Made by a program: the position numbers and the translations under genes. This document shows positions 11,869 through 24,577 of a DNA stretch of 64,000 bases, piece after piece. The notes under the pieces are model-generated. The model was given only the letters and a program-made list of their open reading frames with translations, was not told the origin of the DNA and made no database searches. Within the stretch, counting starts at the first letter, position 1; the number at the start of each line of letters is the position of its first letter. The stretch is from Siphonodentalium dalli. Taxonomy: Eukaryota; Mollusca; Scaphopoda; Gadilida; Siphonodentaliidae. Location of the stretch: NCBI GenBank assembly GCA_032622095.1, contig CP136062.1:144292351-144356350 (forward strand), in the 5' to 3' direction.

Positions 11869-13981
11869 ATATATAGTTAGAAACCAGTACCCGGATTTAG
11901 TTGTGGATCATTTGTGGCTCATCTATCCTATCCTCATGCGCGTCAAATTACTTATAGAACTTATAGAACATTTTGGTTCTGCATGGTCGATACGCAGATT
12001 CTCTACCCGACCCCCATTCCAAATCATTTATGTCCCCGGGAAGGTACCCATAGGGCGCGTATTTCGAATAACTTTCTGCATGGAACGCGAATTGGGTGTC
12101 AGATACCAGTTCGGTGTTGTCGCAGTAACTCCCAATCAGTCCATGGGAGGGGTGGACAATTTGGGCTCGCGACAGTTGGTTGCTCGCCTACCCGACCCCA
12201 CGTCAAATGACTTATAGCCCCCGGAGAGGGACCGTGAGGGACGGTTTCTGAACAGTACGCCAGACCTGTTCGCAAATTCACGTAATGACCGTTATATGTT
12301 CTCATGTTGATCGGGAGGAGCACGACGCGTTTGCTGTTCCATTTTGGGCACAACCTAACTGCGCCCTCTGTATAGAGGGTCCGAGAGGGGCTGTAGGAAA
12401 GAGGCCACTTGGTATGGGCACCAAATACACACAGAAACACCACCTCGTTGAGAAAATTCACCCAAAAAAATGAGATGGACTACGAAGAGCGTTTCTGATT
12501 TTGAATTGGTTTCTGGAAAGCCAATTGGTAGCCAGAAACCAATTCGTTGTTTCTTAGTTACTCCCAACCTGATGGTTGTATGGGTGGAAAATTTAGGTTC
12601 TGGTCGATCCGCAGATTATCTACCCAACCCCCATTCCAAATCACTTATGATCCCCGGAGAGGTACGAATAGACTTCTGGAACGCGAATTGGGCGTCAGAA
12701 TCCAGTTCGTTGTTGTAGCAGTGACTCACAATCTGTCCGTGGGGTGGGTGGACAATTTGGGCTCCGGCCGATCCACAGATTATCTACCCGATACTCACTT
12801 CAAATTACTTTATAACCCCCGGGGAGGCACCGATAGGGGCGGATTTCGAATAGGTTTCTGAAATGCGAATATGTTTCTGGAACGCGAACTGGGTGTCAGA
12901 AACCAGTTTGTTGTTATAGTAACTCTCAATCTGTCCATGGGAGGGGTGCTGGATTTGGGCTCGCGACAAATGACTTTTGCACAGAGGAGAGGGGCCGGAT
13001 TTCGAATAGGATTCTGAATACATGTAGTACGCCAGAAATCAATTCGCAAATGATATCTTAATGGGTGCCGTTATGTTGGCCGGGGAGGTGCACGGCGGGT
13101 TTGCTATTCCATTTGGGCTCAAGTATATATAACGGAGCTTCTCTGTATAAAGCCTATACTTGTCCGGGGAGGTTGCAGCAAAGGGGTTGTGGGGTGTCTG
13201 AAGCTGAATGTGGCAATGGGTATGGGCACCAAAACATATGGAAACACTATGCATTTGAGAAAATTCACCCAAATACACTGGCATATTATTCAGTATCCTA
13301 TATTCGAAATCCGCCGATCGACCAGTACCCAAATGTTCCACCCCTACCACCATCAGGTTGGGAGTAATTAAGAAAGCAACGAACTTGTTTCTGGCTATCA
13401 ATTGGCTTTCCTTTTCAAAATCAGAAATGGTCCCTCTCATTTTTTGGGGTGAATTGTCTCAACGGGGTGGTGTTTCTGCGTGTTTTGGTGCTCATACCCA
13501 GTGGCACATTCATCTTCCGACACCTCCGTGGCCCCTCTCCTGCACCCCCTCCCCTGATCCTCCCAGGGAGTATAGGTTCTATACAGAGGGGCGCAGTTAT
13601 TTTTGCGCCCAAATGGAACAGCAACCCCCGTCGTGCTCCTCCCCGATCAACATGACAACATAACGGTATTTACATGAATTTGCGAACGGGTGTCTGGCGT
13701 ACTATTCAGAAACATATTCGAAATCCATCCCTCCCGGTCCGTCCCCGGGGGCTATAAGTAATTTGACGTGGGGATAGGATAGATGAGCCGCCAATGGTCC
13801 ATAACCCAAATCCTGCACACCCTCCAACATGCACATTGAGAATAACTGCAAAAACAATTACAAACTAAATCCACTACCTCCCCCGTCTACCGTAATGAGA
13901 TATTCCAATGTTATGTTTACGTTTTGAACTGGGTACTGGGTATTGGGTAATGGTTTCTAACTTCACACCACCGGTTCCATA

Positions 13982-14591
13982 GGGGACACTACACATTTTC
14001 GAATGATCAGTAGGGGTAAATTTCTTAGAATAGAGTACCAGTGTTTTCTGTCACCATGGGTGTGGCATGTTTATTGAGAGATGGTTAGTTATGAATTTGT
14101 GGATTTTTTAGAGGATGTCTTTGAGTTTTGAAAAATATTGTATCAGGTGAACTTTACTCCACCAGTATCAAGTAGTAGCGATTTCTGCGAAAATGTGGCT
14201 CCAGACACCAGCGTGACTTTTTAGCACCTACAATTTGTCATCTGCATGAATTTTTTGATGTTATTGTGAGGAAACAGTGTTCTTCCAGACAACATGGGCG
14301 GCTATACTCTGGAATATCTTGTTTTTCTATCCCACGGGCCTGAAAATCGCTTATTTTGGCATTTTTGCATCAAAATTTCATTTTTTTTCAGGCACACAAT
14401 CAAGGGGCATAACTCTTGCTACCCCCATTAAAATGACAATTCTGTTTCAAAATCTTTAAGCCTTGTATGTGCTCAACCCAGGCATATATACATTGTATAT
14501 GTGTTGTGGGATCACATTTCAGTTATTTTTCAATGAATTGATGCCCCCCTTATTTTTGCACCAATCTCTGCAGAAACTGTGGAGTGTCACC
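13982..14591. mobile_element. Nested MITE, GGTGACACTCCACAG family, copy 1
   Basis: The ends are GGGGACACTACACATTTTCG at 13982 and the complement of GGTGACACTCCACAGTTTC at 14591. The internal phrase TCGAATGATCAGTAGGGGT and CAAGGGGCATAACTCTTGC match the family member at 54032-54649. It lies in the right arm of the foldback, immediately before the palindrome array, and shares no coding sequence. Confidence 0.75.
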
Positions 14592-14607
14592 ATATATAAC
14601 CCAGATA

Positions 14608-14945
14608 TCTCGTTATAACGACTTAGTTTCTCGTTATAACGACTTAGTTTCTCGTTATAACGAGATGCGTATGTCTATATAACGAGAAAGTTTCTCGTTA
14701 TAACGAGAAACTATCTCGTTATAACGAGAAACTATCTCGTTATTACGAAATACGTATGTCGTTATAACGAAATGCGTATGTCGTTATAACGAGATAGTTT
14801 CTCGTCATAACGAGATAGTTTCTCGTTATAACGACTTAGTTTCTCTTTATAACGAGATGCGTATGTCGTTATAACGAGAAAGTTTCTCGTTATAACGAGA
14901 TAGTTTCTCGTTATAAGGAGATAGTTTCTCGTTATAACGAGAGCT
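14608..14945. repeat. CTCGTTATAACGAG palindrome array, second
   Basis: About fifteen ~22-bp units. Linkers AAACTAT, GATGCGTATGT and GACTTAGTTT alternate, and some palindromes are altered. It is the right end of the foldback element. Confidence 0.9.
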
Positions 14946-17147
14946 GAGCGGTCAACAACTGCCGAAATGTTACCCTGGGGGGGGGTATAACAAGTGATTT
15001 GCGGCCCGACTTGTGACGCCTTATCAGAAGAGAGGAAATGGGATGTAGATAACAATATATTAATGCATTCGTTATACCTAATTAACTCTGCCTGGAAAAT
15101 GAGATATAAAGTATCTTCTGTCATTTTGCTGGATATAAGACAAGCATAAGTCCATTGTGAAGTGTGAAATTAATTATTGAACTTTTTTTCTGATATACTC
15201 ATTTTTTATTAATATCTGTCGCGGGTGTCCGCGACTGGCGGATTCCATATCCCCCGCCCCGTTGCAAGTTGGCCCTAACACAGTAACGCAGTAACTCCCA
15301 ATCAGTCCATGGGAGGGGTGGACAATTTGGGCTCGCGACAGTTGGTTGCTCGCCTACCCGACCCCACGTCAAATGACTTATAGCCCCCGGAGAGGGACCG
15401 TGAGGGACGGTTTCTGAACAGTACGCCAGACCTGTTCGCAAATTCACGTAATGACCGTTATATGTTCTCATGTTGATCGGGAGGAGCACGACGCGTTTGC
15501 TGTTCCATTTTGGGCACAACCTAACTGCGCCCTCTGTATAGAGGGTCCGAGAGGGGCTGTAGGAAAGAGGCCACTTGGTATGGGCACCAAATACACACAG
15601 AAACACCACCTCGTTGAGAAAATTCACCCAAAAAAATGAGATGGACTACGAAGAGCGTTTCTGATTTTGAATTGGTTTCTGGAAAGCCAATTGGTAGCCA
15701 GAAACCAATTCGTTGTTTCTTAGTTACTCCCAACCTGATGGTTGTATGGGTGGAAAATTTAGGTTCTGGTCGATCCGCAGATTATCTACCCAACCCCCAT
15801 TCCAAATCACTTATGATCCCCGGAGAGGTACGAATAGACTTCTGGAACGCGAATTGGGCGTCAGAATCCAGTTCGTTGTTGTAGCAGTGACTCACAATCT
15901 GTCCGTGGGGTGGGTGGACAATTTGGGCTCCGGCCGATCCACAGATTATCTACCCGATACTCACTTCAAATTACTTTATAACCCCCGGGGAGGCACCGAT
16001 AGATGCGGATTTCGAATAGGTTTCTGAAATGCGAATATGTTTCTGGAACGCGAACTGGGTGTCAGAAACCAGTTTGTTGTTATAGTAACTCTCAATCTGT
16101 CCATGGGAGGGGTGCTGGATTTGGGCTCGCGACAAATGACTTTTGCACAGAGGAGAGGGGCCGGATTTCGAATAGGATTCTAAATACATGTAGTACGCCA
16201 GAAATCAATTCGCAAATGATATCTTAATGGGTGTCGTTATGTTGGCCGGGGAGGTGCACGGCGGGTTTGCTATTCCATTTGGGCTCAAGTATATATAACG
16301 GAGCTTCTCTGTATAAAGCCTATACTTGTCCGGGGAGGTTGCAGCAAAGGGGTTGTGGGGTGTCTGAAGCTGAATGTGGCAATGGGTATGGGCACCAAAA
16401 CATATGGAAACACTATGCATTTGAGAAAATTCACCCAAATACACTGGCATATTATTCAGTATCCTATATTCGAAATCCGCCGATCGACCAGTACCCAAAT
16501 GTTCCACCCCTACCACCATCAGGTTGGGAGTAATTAAGAAAGCAACGAACTTGTTTCTGGCTATCAATTGGCTTTCCTTTTCAAAATCAGAAATGGTCCC
16601 TCTCATTTTTTGGGGTGAATTGTCTCAACGGGGTGGTGTTTCTGCGTGTTTTGGTGCTCATACCCAGTGGCACATTCATCTTCCGACACCTCCGTGGCCC
16701 CTCTCCTGCACCCCCTCCCCTGATCCTCCCAGGGAGTATAGGTTCTATACAGAGGGGCGCAGTTATTTTTGCGCCCAAATGGAACAGCAACCCCCGTCGT
16801 GCTCCTCCCCGATCAACATGACAACATAACGGTATTTACGTGAATTTGCGAACGGGTGTCTGGCGTACTATTCAGAAACCTATTCGAAATCCATCCCTCC
16901 CGGTCCGTCCCCGGGGGCTATAAGTAATTTGACGTGGGGATAGGATAGATGAGCCGCCAATGGTCCATAACCCAAATCCTGCACACCCTCCAACATGCAC
17001 ATTGAGAATAACTGCAAAAACAATTACAAACTAAATCCACTACCTCCCCCGTCTACCGTAATGAGATATTCCAATGTTATGTTTACGTTTTGAACTGGGT
17101 ACTGGGTATTGGGTAATGGTTTCTAACTTCACACCACCGGTTCCATA

Positions 17148-17757
17148 GGGGACACTACACATTTTCGAATGATCAGTAGGGGTAAATTTCTTAGAATAGA
17201 GTACCAGTGTTTTCTGTCACCATGGGTGTGGCATGTTTATTGAGAGATGGTTAGTTATGAATTTGTGGATTTTTTAGAGGATGTCTTTGAGTTTTGAAAA
17301 AATATTGTATCAGGTGAACTTTACTCCACCAGTATCAAGTAGTAGCGATTTCTGCGAAACAGTGGCTCCAGACACCAGCGTGACTTTTTAGCACCTACAA
17401 TTTGTCATCTGCATGAATTTTTTGATGTTATTGTGAGGAAACAGTGTTCTTCCAGACAACATGGGCGGCTATACTCTGGAATATCTTGTTTTTCTATCCC
17501 ACGGGCCTGAAAATCGCTTATTTTGGCATTTTTGCATCAAAATTTCATTTTTTTCAGGCACACAATCAAGGGGCATAACTCTTGCTACCCCCATTAAAAT
17601 GACAATTCTGTTTCAAAATCTTTAAGCCTTGTATGTGCTCAACCCAGGCATATATACATTGTATATGTGTTGTGGGATCACATTTCAGTTATTTTTCAAT
17701 GAATTGATGCCCCCCTTATTTTTGCACCAATCTCTGCAGAAACTGTGGAGTGTCACC
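17148..17757. mobile_element. Nested MITE, GGTGACACTCCACAG family, copy 2
   Basis: Copied along with the 3.17-kb duplication; nearly identical to 13982-14591 (one short substitution cluster GAAACAG for GAAAATG, and T-run length). Confidence 0.75.
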
Positions 17758-17773
17758 ATATATAACCCAGATA

Positions 17774-18111
17774 TCTCGTTATAACGACTTAGTTTCTCGT
17801 TATAACGACTTAGTTTCTCGTTATAACGAGATGCGTATGTCTATATAACGAGAAAGTTTCTCGTTATAACGAGAAACTATCTCGTTATAACGAGAAACTA
17901 TCTCGTTATTACGAAATACGTATGTCGTTATAACGAAATGCGTATGTCGTTATAACGAGATAGTTTCTCGTCATAACGAGATAGTTTCTCGTTATAACGA
18001 CTTAGTTTCTCTTTATAACGAGATGCGTATGTCGTTATAACGAGAAAGTTTCTCGTTATAACGAGATAGTTTCTCGTTATAAGGAGATAGTTTCTCGTTA
18101 TAACGAGAGCT
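17774..18111. repeat. CTCGTTATAACGAG palindrome array, third
   Basis: Duplicate of the array at 14608-14945, with the same unit order. Confidence 0.9.
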
Positions 18112-18595
18112 GAGCGGTCAACAACTGCCGAAATGTTACCCTGGGGGGGGGGGGTATAACAAGTGATTTGCGGCCCGACTTGTGACGCCTTATCAGAAGA
18201 GAGGAAATGGGATGTAGATAACAATATATTAATGCATTCGTTATACCTAATTAACTCTGCCTGGAAAATGAGATATAAAGTATCTTCTGTCATTTTGCTG
18301 GATATAAGACAAGCATAAGTCCATTGTGAAGTGTGAAATTAATTATTGAACTTTTTTTCTGATATACTCATTTTTTATTAATATCTGTCGCGGGTGTCCG
18401 CGACTGGCGGATTCCATATCCCCCGCCCCGTTGCAAGTTGGCCCTAACACTATTCCATACATCCGTCAAAGTAACCAGATTGGAAACCGGCAGTGCAAAC
18501 CACAAAACCTGAGATGCAAACTTTAAACCCGAGATGGAACTTTTAAAAGTAAAGTATAGAACCAACACACACTATTCAGGGGTGTGACTAATTAC

Positions 18596-19695
18596 CGCCC
18601 GGGATCGCCCGGGTGGCCTCACGTGCCCGTGGACACAATATCTCGACGTTATAACGTAGCCACATGCCACCTGAGGGCAACATAGAAAAATTTACTCGCT
18701 CGCTCGTCTCCGGCCGGTCATATTAACCCCACAAATGCCGATATTGGCTAAAAGAGCCTGTGTGATTACTGGTGTCTTCGTGTGTTTTCAGACATATTAT
18801 TTTGGTGATTCTCGGTAGTGCAATACACATGAGTGTTAATTCCATATATTGACTCGTTGAGGCGTCCACTGCCGATGTTATTAACCCCTCAAATTCCGGT
18901 AAAATAGTGTATAAACAAAAAAACCTTGGGACCACCCGTGACCGCCCGGGCAGCCCCATGGGCGCGTGGACACTATATCTCGAATTTATAACATAGCGAC
19001 ATACCCCACGAGGTCAACCTAGAAAATGTTACTCGCTCGCTCGACTCCGGCCGGTGTTATTAATCCCTCAAAATCCGATAAAATTGTATATAAACAAAAA
19101 GAACACTGAGACCACCCGGGACCGCCCGGGAGGCCCCATGGGCCCGTGGACACGATATCTCGACGTTATAACGTAGCGACATACCCCACGAGGTCAACCT
19201 AGAAAATGTTACCCGCTCACTCGACTCCGGCCGGTGTTATTAACCCCTCAAAATCCGATAAAATGGTATATAATCAAAAAGAATATTGGGACCGCCCGGG
19301 AGGGCCCCTGGGCCCGTGGACACTATATCTCGACATTATAACGTAGCGACATACCCCACGAGGTCAACATAGAAAATGTTACTCGCTCGCTCGACTCCGG
19401 CCAGTGTTATTAACCCCTCAAGATCCGATAAAATGGTATATAAACAAAATGAACACTGGGACCGCACGGGACCGCCCGGGCGGCCCCACTGGCCCGAGGA
19501 CACTATATCTCGACGTTATAACATAGCGACATACCCCACCAGGTTAACCTAGAAAATGTTACTCGCTCGCTCGACTCCGGCCAGTGTTATTAACCCCTCA
19601 AGATCCGATAAAATGGTATATAAACAGCCCGGGAGGCCCCATGGGCCCGTGGACACGATATATCGACGTTATAACGTAGCGACATACCACACGAG
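18596..19695. repeat. Tandem array, ~180-bp unit, about six copies
   Basis: Units start near 18596, 18949, 19128, 19301, 19478 and 19627. The shared core is GGCCCxTGGACAC, TATCTCGACGTTATAACGTAG, GAGGTCAACCTAGAAAATGT and TACTCGCTCGCTCGACTCCG. The spacing of the first unit is longer. The last copy is internally deleted. Confidence 0.85.
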
Positions 19696-21966
19696 GTGAC
19701 ACGAGTCATACTTACTGTATATGTCTAATTTTAAATCGCAATTTTCATGGTAAGATTAATTGCGACATTTAATAAATTATATAATCACGAAACGCTCTTT
19801 ACATTTCATGCTTTATTCACAATTTGAACAATTGCCTTGGAAACTGAACTTAATCTACTCCACTAAAAGAACCCGGGACTCGGTGAGAGCCTGTGCGGAT
19901 TCAGAGAGCAGATCACACTCTATGTTGATGACTAACGGTAGTGATGCACTTGCAAAATTTAAACGGTGAAGATTGAATCGTCAACTCGTTCATGGGCGGG
20001 TTCATTAACCCCTTAAATGGCGGTATAGGTTAGAAGATTGCGAGATATTTCGGGCCAGCGGTGGGGGGGCATGGACCCGTAGACAGTTATAACATGATTC
20101 ATTATGGTAGTATAGGATGCATAGGCTGTGAAAAATTACTTGCCGTGCCACCCATCACCGGTTTTATAAACCCTTTAATGTCGATATTGGCTAAACGAAC
20201 CGTAGCTGCGAATACTGACTCGCCATCTCGTTCACGGTCGGGTTCATTAACCCCTTAAGTGACGATGTTGATCGGGATAGTATATAATTATTTTTTCGTA
20301 ACGTATTATTCCAAACTATAATGTAGGTAGATCACTTTCCATTTGGAAATGCGTCGGAATTTATACATGTATACCTATAGTGGAAAGTGTTTTGATATCT
20401 AGCAGAAAGATGTTATACCCATATTAATGGGGTGTTATGCCTATAGTAGAGCACACACAAATATATCCAATAAGTGTTATTAATGAATTAGGCTATTGGC
20501 GATCTAGCTAACAAATTTCGCCATATTTGATAGAACGTCAGTGGGGTACTTTTGAATACTTCTTGCCTCAACTGCATGCCAGTTGAATTATCAAAGACCT
20601 GAAGTCCACAACTCATGAAGGTTGAAGCCGAGTTCCGAGTCATGACGCTGATTTTAATGAGCATAGTTAGGCTCGGTTTAATGTTTGTTGATATACTTGC
20701 AATGGAGGAAATGGCATTCGTGACAGTAGTCAATCAACCTTGATGCCAATGGCCCATAATTTGATGTTATTAAGCAGCTTTTCACTAATCTCCTTGTTTG
20801 ACTTTCTAAAAGGCCTGCTGTTACCTGGTCTTGCATCCACTTTCATATAATGGTTACACATGACTGTTATTGGACCAGAGTAGGCATATAATTATGCCTC
20901 TCTCGGTTCATTTTCAGAATTCTGCTCATTTCCGTTCAAAAACATGGTCAGAATCCGTTTTCGGCAAAATTACATTCTGCATCATTTAAAATGAATTGTC
21001 ATGCCCCATGAGGCAAAGGGACAACGAGAATGGAATATTTTGTTGCCAGTTGATTAATTAGCATGTTTAATAACAAAGTGAATCACAATTTGCTACCTTT
21101 ACTGAAAAGTAGAGAATAATGTTCGGGATATATGTAAAAATATCAACTTTTCTATAAAATTTGGTGGACATTTTGCAAGCCATCTTGAGTATGTTTTTCT
21201 AAAAACGCCTCAATGTGATGCATTTAAGACGGATTAAATCAATAAATACCAAAGATAGTTCCAAATAGTCCAAGCCTGATAATTTAGAATTTTGGGATAA
21301 AATTCCAATATTTTGGTAATGTAATCGTAACACTTAACTTATCATCATGTTCGAATTCAATGCATTTACGACATAATTTCCAATTTTATACATCAACCAC
21401 AACTTTTTTTTTTTACAAGCGACTGTATGGCACACTGGGACCATATTTACCATTTTCCATATTTTGGCTGCCATTTTGACAGCCATTTTTAGCCGAAGTG
21501 AAAATTTTGATTCCATTTGGTTAATATTGTCACAAGTAATGGTATGCATCACTTGCTTTGTGCATTTCTTCTCATTTCTTGTTGGAATGTGACTAGGATA
21601 CAATTTATGATTTTTGGTTAAATTGTATACTGAATTATGTAAAATTAGATTTTTTAACGATTTCAAGGGGATGGAACCCCATGAATGACATGTTTCATTG
21701 CTACAATGATCAGTTAACATGAACATCACAAAATAAAGTCAAATTCTCAACCAGCTCCAAACAGCTGAAACTGATATAGAATATATTAGGAAAAAATGTC
21801 AAATTTTCCACTTGGACGTGGGTGTTCCCAATTTTGACCTAAAAATGTATCAATATATCTCGCAGAGTCATTCTTACTCTATATGCCTAATTTTTAATTG
21901 CATATTCCATGTGAAGAGTAATTGCGACATTCAGTAAATTATATAATTATGAAACGCTCTTTAAAT
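19692..21966. repeat. Direct repeat pair inside the 4-kb element
   Basis: 19692-19805 and 21856-21966 share GAGTCATxCTTACT, TATATGxCTAATTTT, TAATTGCGACATT and ATATAAT...GAAACGCTCTTTA. Between them lies AT-rich non-coding DNA; open frames on the minus strand at 20488-20733 and 21334-21729 have no motif I recognise. Confidence 0.65.
20003..20452. repeat. 450-bp block also present at 30774-31227
   Basis: It runs from TTAACCCCTTAAATGGCGG to GTTATGCCTATAGTAGAGCA. The copy at 30774 is nearly identical, so part of the 4-kb element was copied into the satellite further on, or the reverse. Confidence 0.9.
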
Positions 21967-22637
21967 TCGGGAAATCCCTTAAAATAGGGTTGAGGGTTGA
22001 AGTGAAATTTCAGCGTGGTTCCATAACTAATATCAATTAGTATGTGAATACGTACATATGTGCAAAATTTCATACGTTAGTCAAAAAGTGAATAATTTTG
22101 TTACTAATCTATTCCACTATTTAACCAATATCGGAATTTAAAGGGTTAATCAAATCGGCAGTGGATGACACATCACATCAACGTTCGCAACCTATACTTA
22201 GTATGTATCTCACTACCATATGGCATCATATTATGTTGTCCATGTGCCCATGTGCTCTCATGTGTTATTCTGGTGCATATCGTCATTTAAGTGGTTAATG
22301 AAGCCGGTCGTGAACGAGATGGGGAGTCAATCTTCACAGTATACCTTTAGTAAGTGCCTCGCTACCATTAGCCATCAATATATAATCTGATCTGGTCCCT
22401 GTGTGCCTGGACTCCCCCGGATTAGTTTAGTCAATATCGGCATTTAAAGGGTTAATAAACCCGCCGGTGGATGACACAGCAAGTCAATTTTAATAATCTA
22501 TGCTTATTTTGTATCCTACTACCATAAGCCATCACATTACACTGTCCGCGGGCCCATGGGGCTGCCCGGGCTTGCCCGGGCGTGTCCGGGCCTGTCCGGG
22601 CTTGCCCGGGCTTGCCGGGCACTAATTAGTCACACCC

Positions 22638-23224
22638 GAAAAAATAAAAGACGACAATTGCGTTTTTCATAGAGATGTATCAATCATTCAATCTAGTTTA
22701 TCATATCTTCATGAAGATACAGATGTTTTAAAGATATGTCCAGGTGCTCATCTGTTTTGGTGCTATATACTGGCTAATCATTTTCAGTTTAAAAGAAATG
22801 ATGTTATGCAATTATAGCAGCTACATGTGCCCGACACAGCGATATTTTGAGTTGTTTGTGTTAGGCGATGAGTCTGTTCTAAAAAATGAAAGCAATCCCA
22901 TGTATCGGGCAGATATTGGAGGATCCTGAACTGCGTATTCATTGATCTCAGAAGTAACCACATTTTACTGCACACTGTGACCACTATTTTTGAACAGGCC
23001 TGCTCTACATTTCCATATCTCTTGGCAATTTTAACTTTTTTTGTGGAAACTATACTGAATGGGATAGACTCGATCGTGTTATAATATATACATGAGCCAT
23101 TATAATATGCAATCCTCTGACGATTCAAGGTCCCTCAGTTTGAATGAATACATGTATCTCTTAAATTGATATAAATATACTTTTAGTGCTTTCTTCTATG
23201 TATCAGTGTTGCTAAATCATTATA
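22638..23224. other. Unassigned sequence
   Basis: Nothing recognised between the 4-kb element and the MITE array; short open frames on both strands lack motifs. Confidence 0.4.
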
Positions 23225-23675
23225 GGTTACACTGGTGTAAATGTTTTCCATAGGCCTCAGTGCTAACGTTTTAGCGTATAGTGTTGGCAATATAAATGTT
23301 GGGTCCAAAATTTTCTTTAAATCTGAAAAATTGACATTTTGGGAAACTTTTTACACAAAAAAATCATGTCTGTCTAGCAGGGAATTCGCCTTTAAATCTT
23401 ATGTTTTCGTAACTAGTGTCAGAACCGCATAAACAAATACAGTCATATTTTAGACCACACCAAAAAATTCAAACTTCACTACAAAGGGTTAATTCCTGTG
23501 CCAATTGTTATTTTACCTATGGGAAATCATAGGGAAGAGGTGTGATGATTTTTTTATGTGAAAAGCACACAAGGCTATTGACCAATCAGGGCCCAGTGTC
23601 TATTTTATTCTCTCCTATATATTCCTCCCGCATCCGCTAGATGTCGCTCGGAACCTTATTTACACCAGTGTAACC
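23225..23675. mobile_element. TA-flanked MITE, copy 1
   Basis: 451 bp with 18-bp perfect terminal inverted repeats GGTTACACTGGTGTAAAT. TA sits directly outside each end in every copy, the target duplication of Tc1/mariner-type elements. It is non-coding. Confidence 0.85.
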
Positions 23676-24577
23676 TAAAGCGATAGCCCGCTTTTTCGCG
23701 GAATAATTGTAACTCCCTACATTTCTTCAGAATTGCCCGTCAATGGAAAAAATGTGTTCAAAAACAATATCACTTCTGTGGTTCTTTATTTATCACACAT
23801 AATTTAACCCCACCCCCTTTAACAAATTATTCATCAAAAAAGCACAATTTTCCACCACCAGTCATGTTCAGGTCCCATTTTCACTCAGTTTTAGGGGTCT
23901 GGTGTTGCAAACTTGGATCAGCTATGGAAGACTGTACAATATTCTTTCCATGAGAGAACTTCTGGTGATGTGAGGTCATTGAGTCCAGATCTGATCAGCT
24001 GAGCATCAAGCGCATGACTTTATCAGCACATTGAAGAATAAAATATGACATTTTCAGGTCTGCAAGGGTGAACCAAGATAACTGGGTGTGGTTGTATATT
24101 GAATTAGTTGAATAAAGATATGCTCTCTTTGAATTGCTGAAGCATTTTCTTAAATGTGTCCAAGTTTTAGTGCTATTAACCTTCAAATGACCATACCCAC
24201 CAGTGGAAATGACACACTTTTATGATATATATCTGTATATCACTGGCTATAAAATCCAAAATACTTGTTAGATTAGGTTCTTATAACAATTGATATATGT
24301 GTCGTTGACATGCTCATGTTATGGGTCATTTGCATTATCATGTGACTATTACCACCTTGAAATGTTTTGAAAATACCTTGAAAAATTGGCATTTTTTATG
24401 AAAAATCTTACTATTTTTTTGGCTGATGTTAGTGAAAGAAGACATCAGCAGCAAGAATAGCAACACCAAGCATGAGATATTCATTGGAATGAAAGACCAG
24501 GCTCTGTAAAATGCATTAAAATGCTTTAAAGTGACTCCCAGGAATCAAAAATGATAAAAAGCTATATTTTCCCTTTA
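23676..24577. repeat. 902-bp spacer of the MITE array, copy 1
   Basis: Starts TAAAGCGATAGCCCGC and ends ATTTTCCCTTTA. Repeated at 25029-25930, 26382-27283 and 27735-28636. Contains a TTAGTGAAAGAAGACATCAGC stretch, but no coding or RNA signal that I recognise. Confidence 0.9.

Larger units (their letters stand above)
11665..14945. mobile_element. Large foldback element with palindrome-array ends
   Basis: The left arm (about 11840-12480) reappears in reverse complement at about 13435-14625. Examples are 11877-11962 against 13745-13957, and 12200-12475 against 13437-13755, pairing around a centre near 12950. Between and within the arms, ~190-bp degenerate units repeat (AACTCCCAATC, GGGTGGACAATTTGGG, CCCCCGGGGAGG, TTTCTGxAACGCGAATTGGG). 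Both outer ends are CTCGTTATAACGAG arrays. There is no transposase frame; open frames inside are repeat shadows. A MITE (13982-14591) sits in the right arm. Confidence 0.7.
12121..15281. repeat. 3.17-kb tandem duplication, copy 1
   Basis: Identical over almost its whole length to 15287-18450, offset 3166. Differences are a few substitutions (for example near 12839 against 16003) and homopolymer length changes (G-run near 14980). The copies are separated by a 5-base filler (15282-15286). It includes most of the foldback element, its nested MITE, the palindrome array at 14610-14942 and about 340 bases beyond it. Confidence 0.95.
15287..18450. repeat. 3.17-kb tandem duplication, copy 2
   Basis: Second copy of 12121-15281. 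It carries its own copy of the nested MITE (17148-17757) and of the palindrome array (17774-18111), so both were present before the duplication. It ends at GGCCCTAACAC, after which unrelated sequence begins. Confidence 0.95.
18580..22637. mobile_element. 4.06-kb element with 15-bp TIRs and CCCGGG-rich subterminal arrays
   Basis: GGGTGTGACTAATTA at 18580-18594 is repeated in exact reverse complement at 22623-22637. Just inside each end are CCCGGG-rich tandem tracts (18596-18615 and 22560-22617). Further in come arrays of ~180-bp units holding CCCATGGGCCCGTGGACA, GGCCGGTGTTATTAACCCCT and CCGATAAAATGGTATATAA; the right side carries inverted, more diverged versions (22120-22560). No transposase is recognisable inside, and no clear target duplication is seen. 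It looks like a large non-autonomous DNA transposon or foldback. Confidence 0.65.

Noticed and set aside
11768-12217. Open frames with repeated SRYNEKL-type phrases here and at 14762-15124 and 17928-18293
   Set aside because: The palindrome array has no stops in some frames; the peptide repeats mirror the DNA repeat.
15220-15281. GTCGCGGGTGTCCGCGAC stem considered as a tRNA or SINE head (also at 18385-18450)
   Set aside because: It forms one short hairpin but has no cloverleaf, A box or B box.
11676-18111. CRISPR-like reading of the palindrome arrays
   Set aside because: Spacers are not unique, units are ~22 bp, there are no cas genes, and the sequence is eukaryotic.
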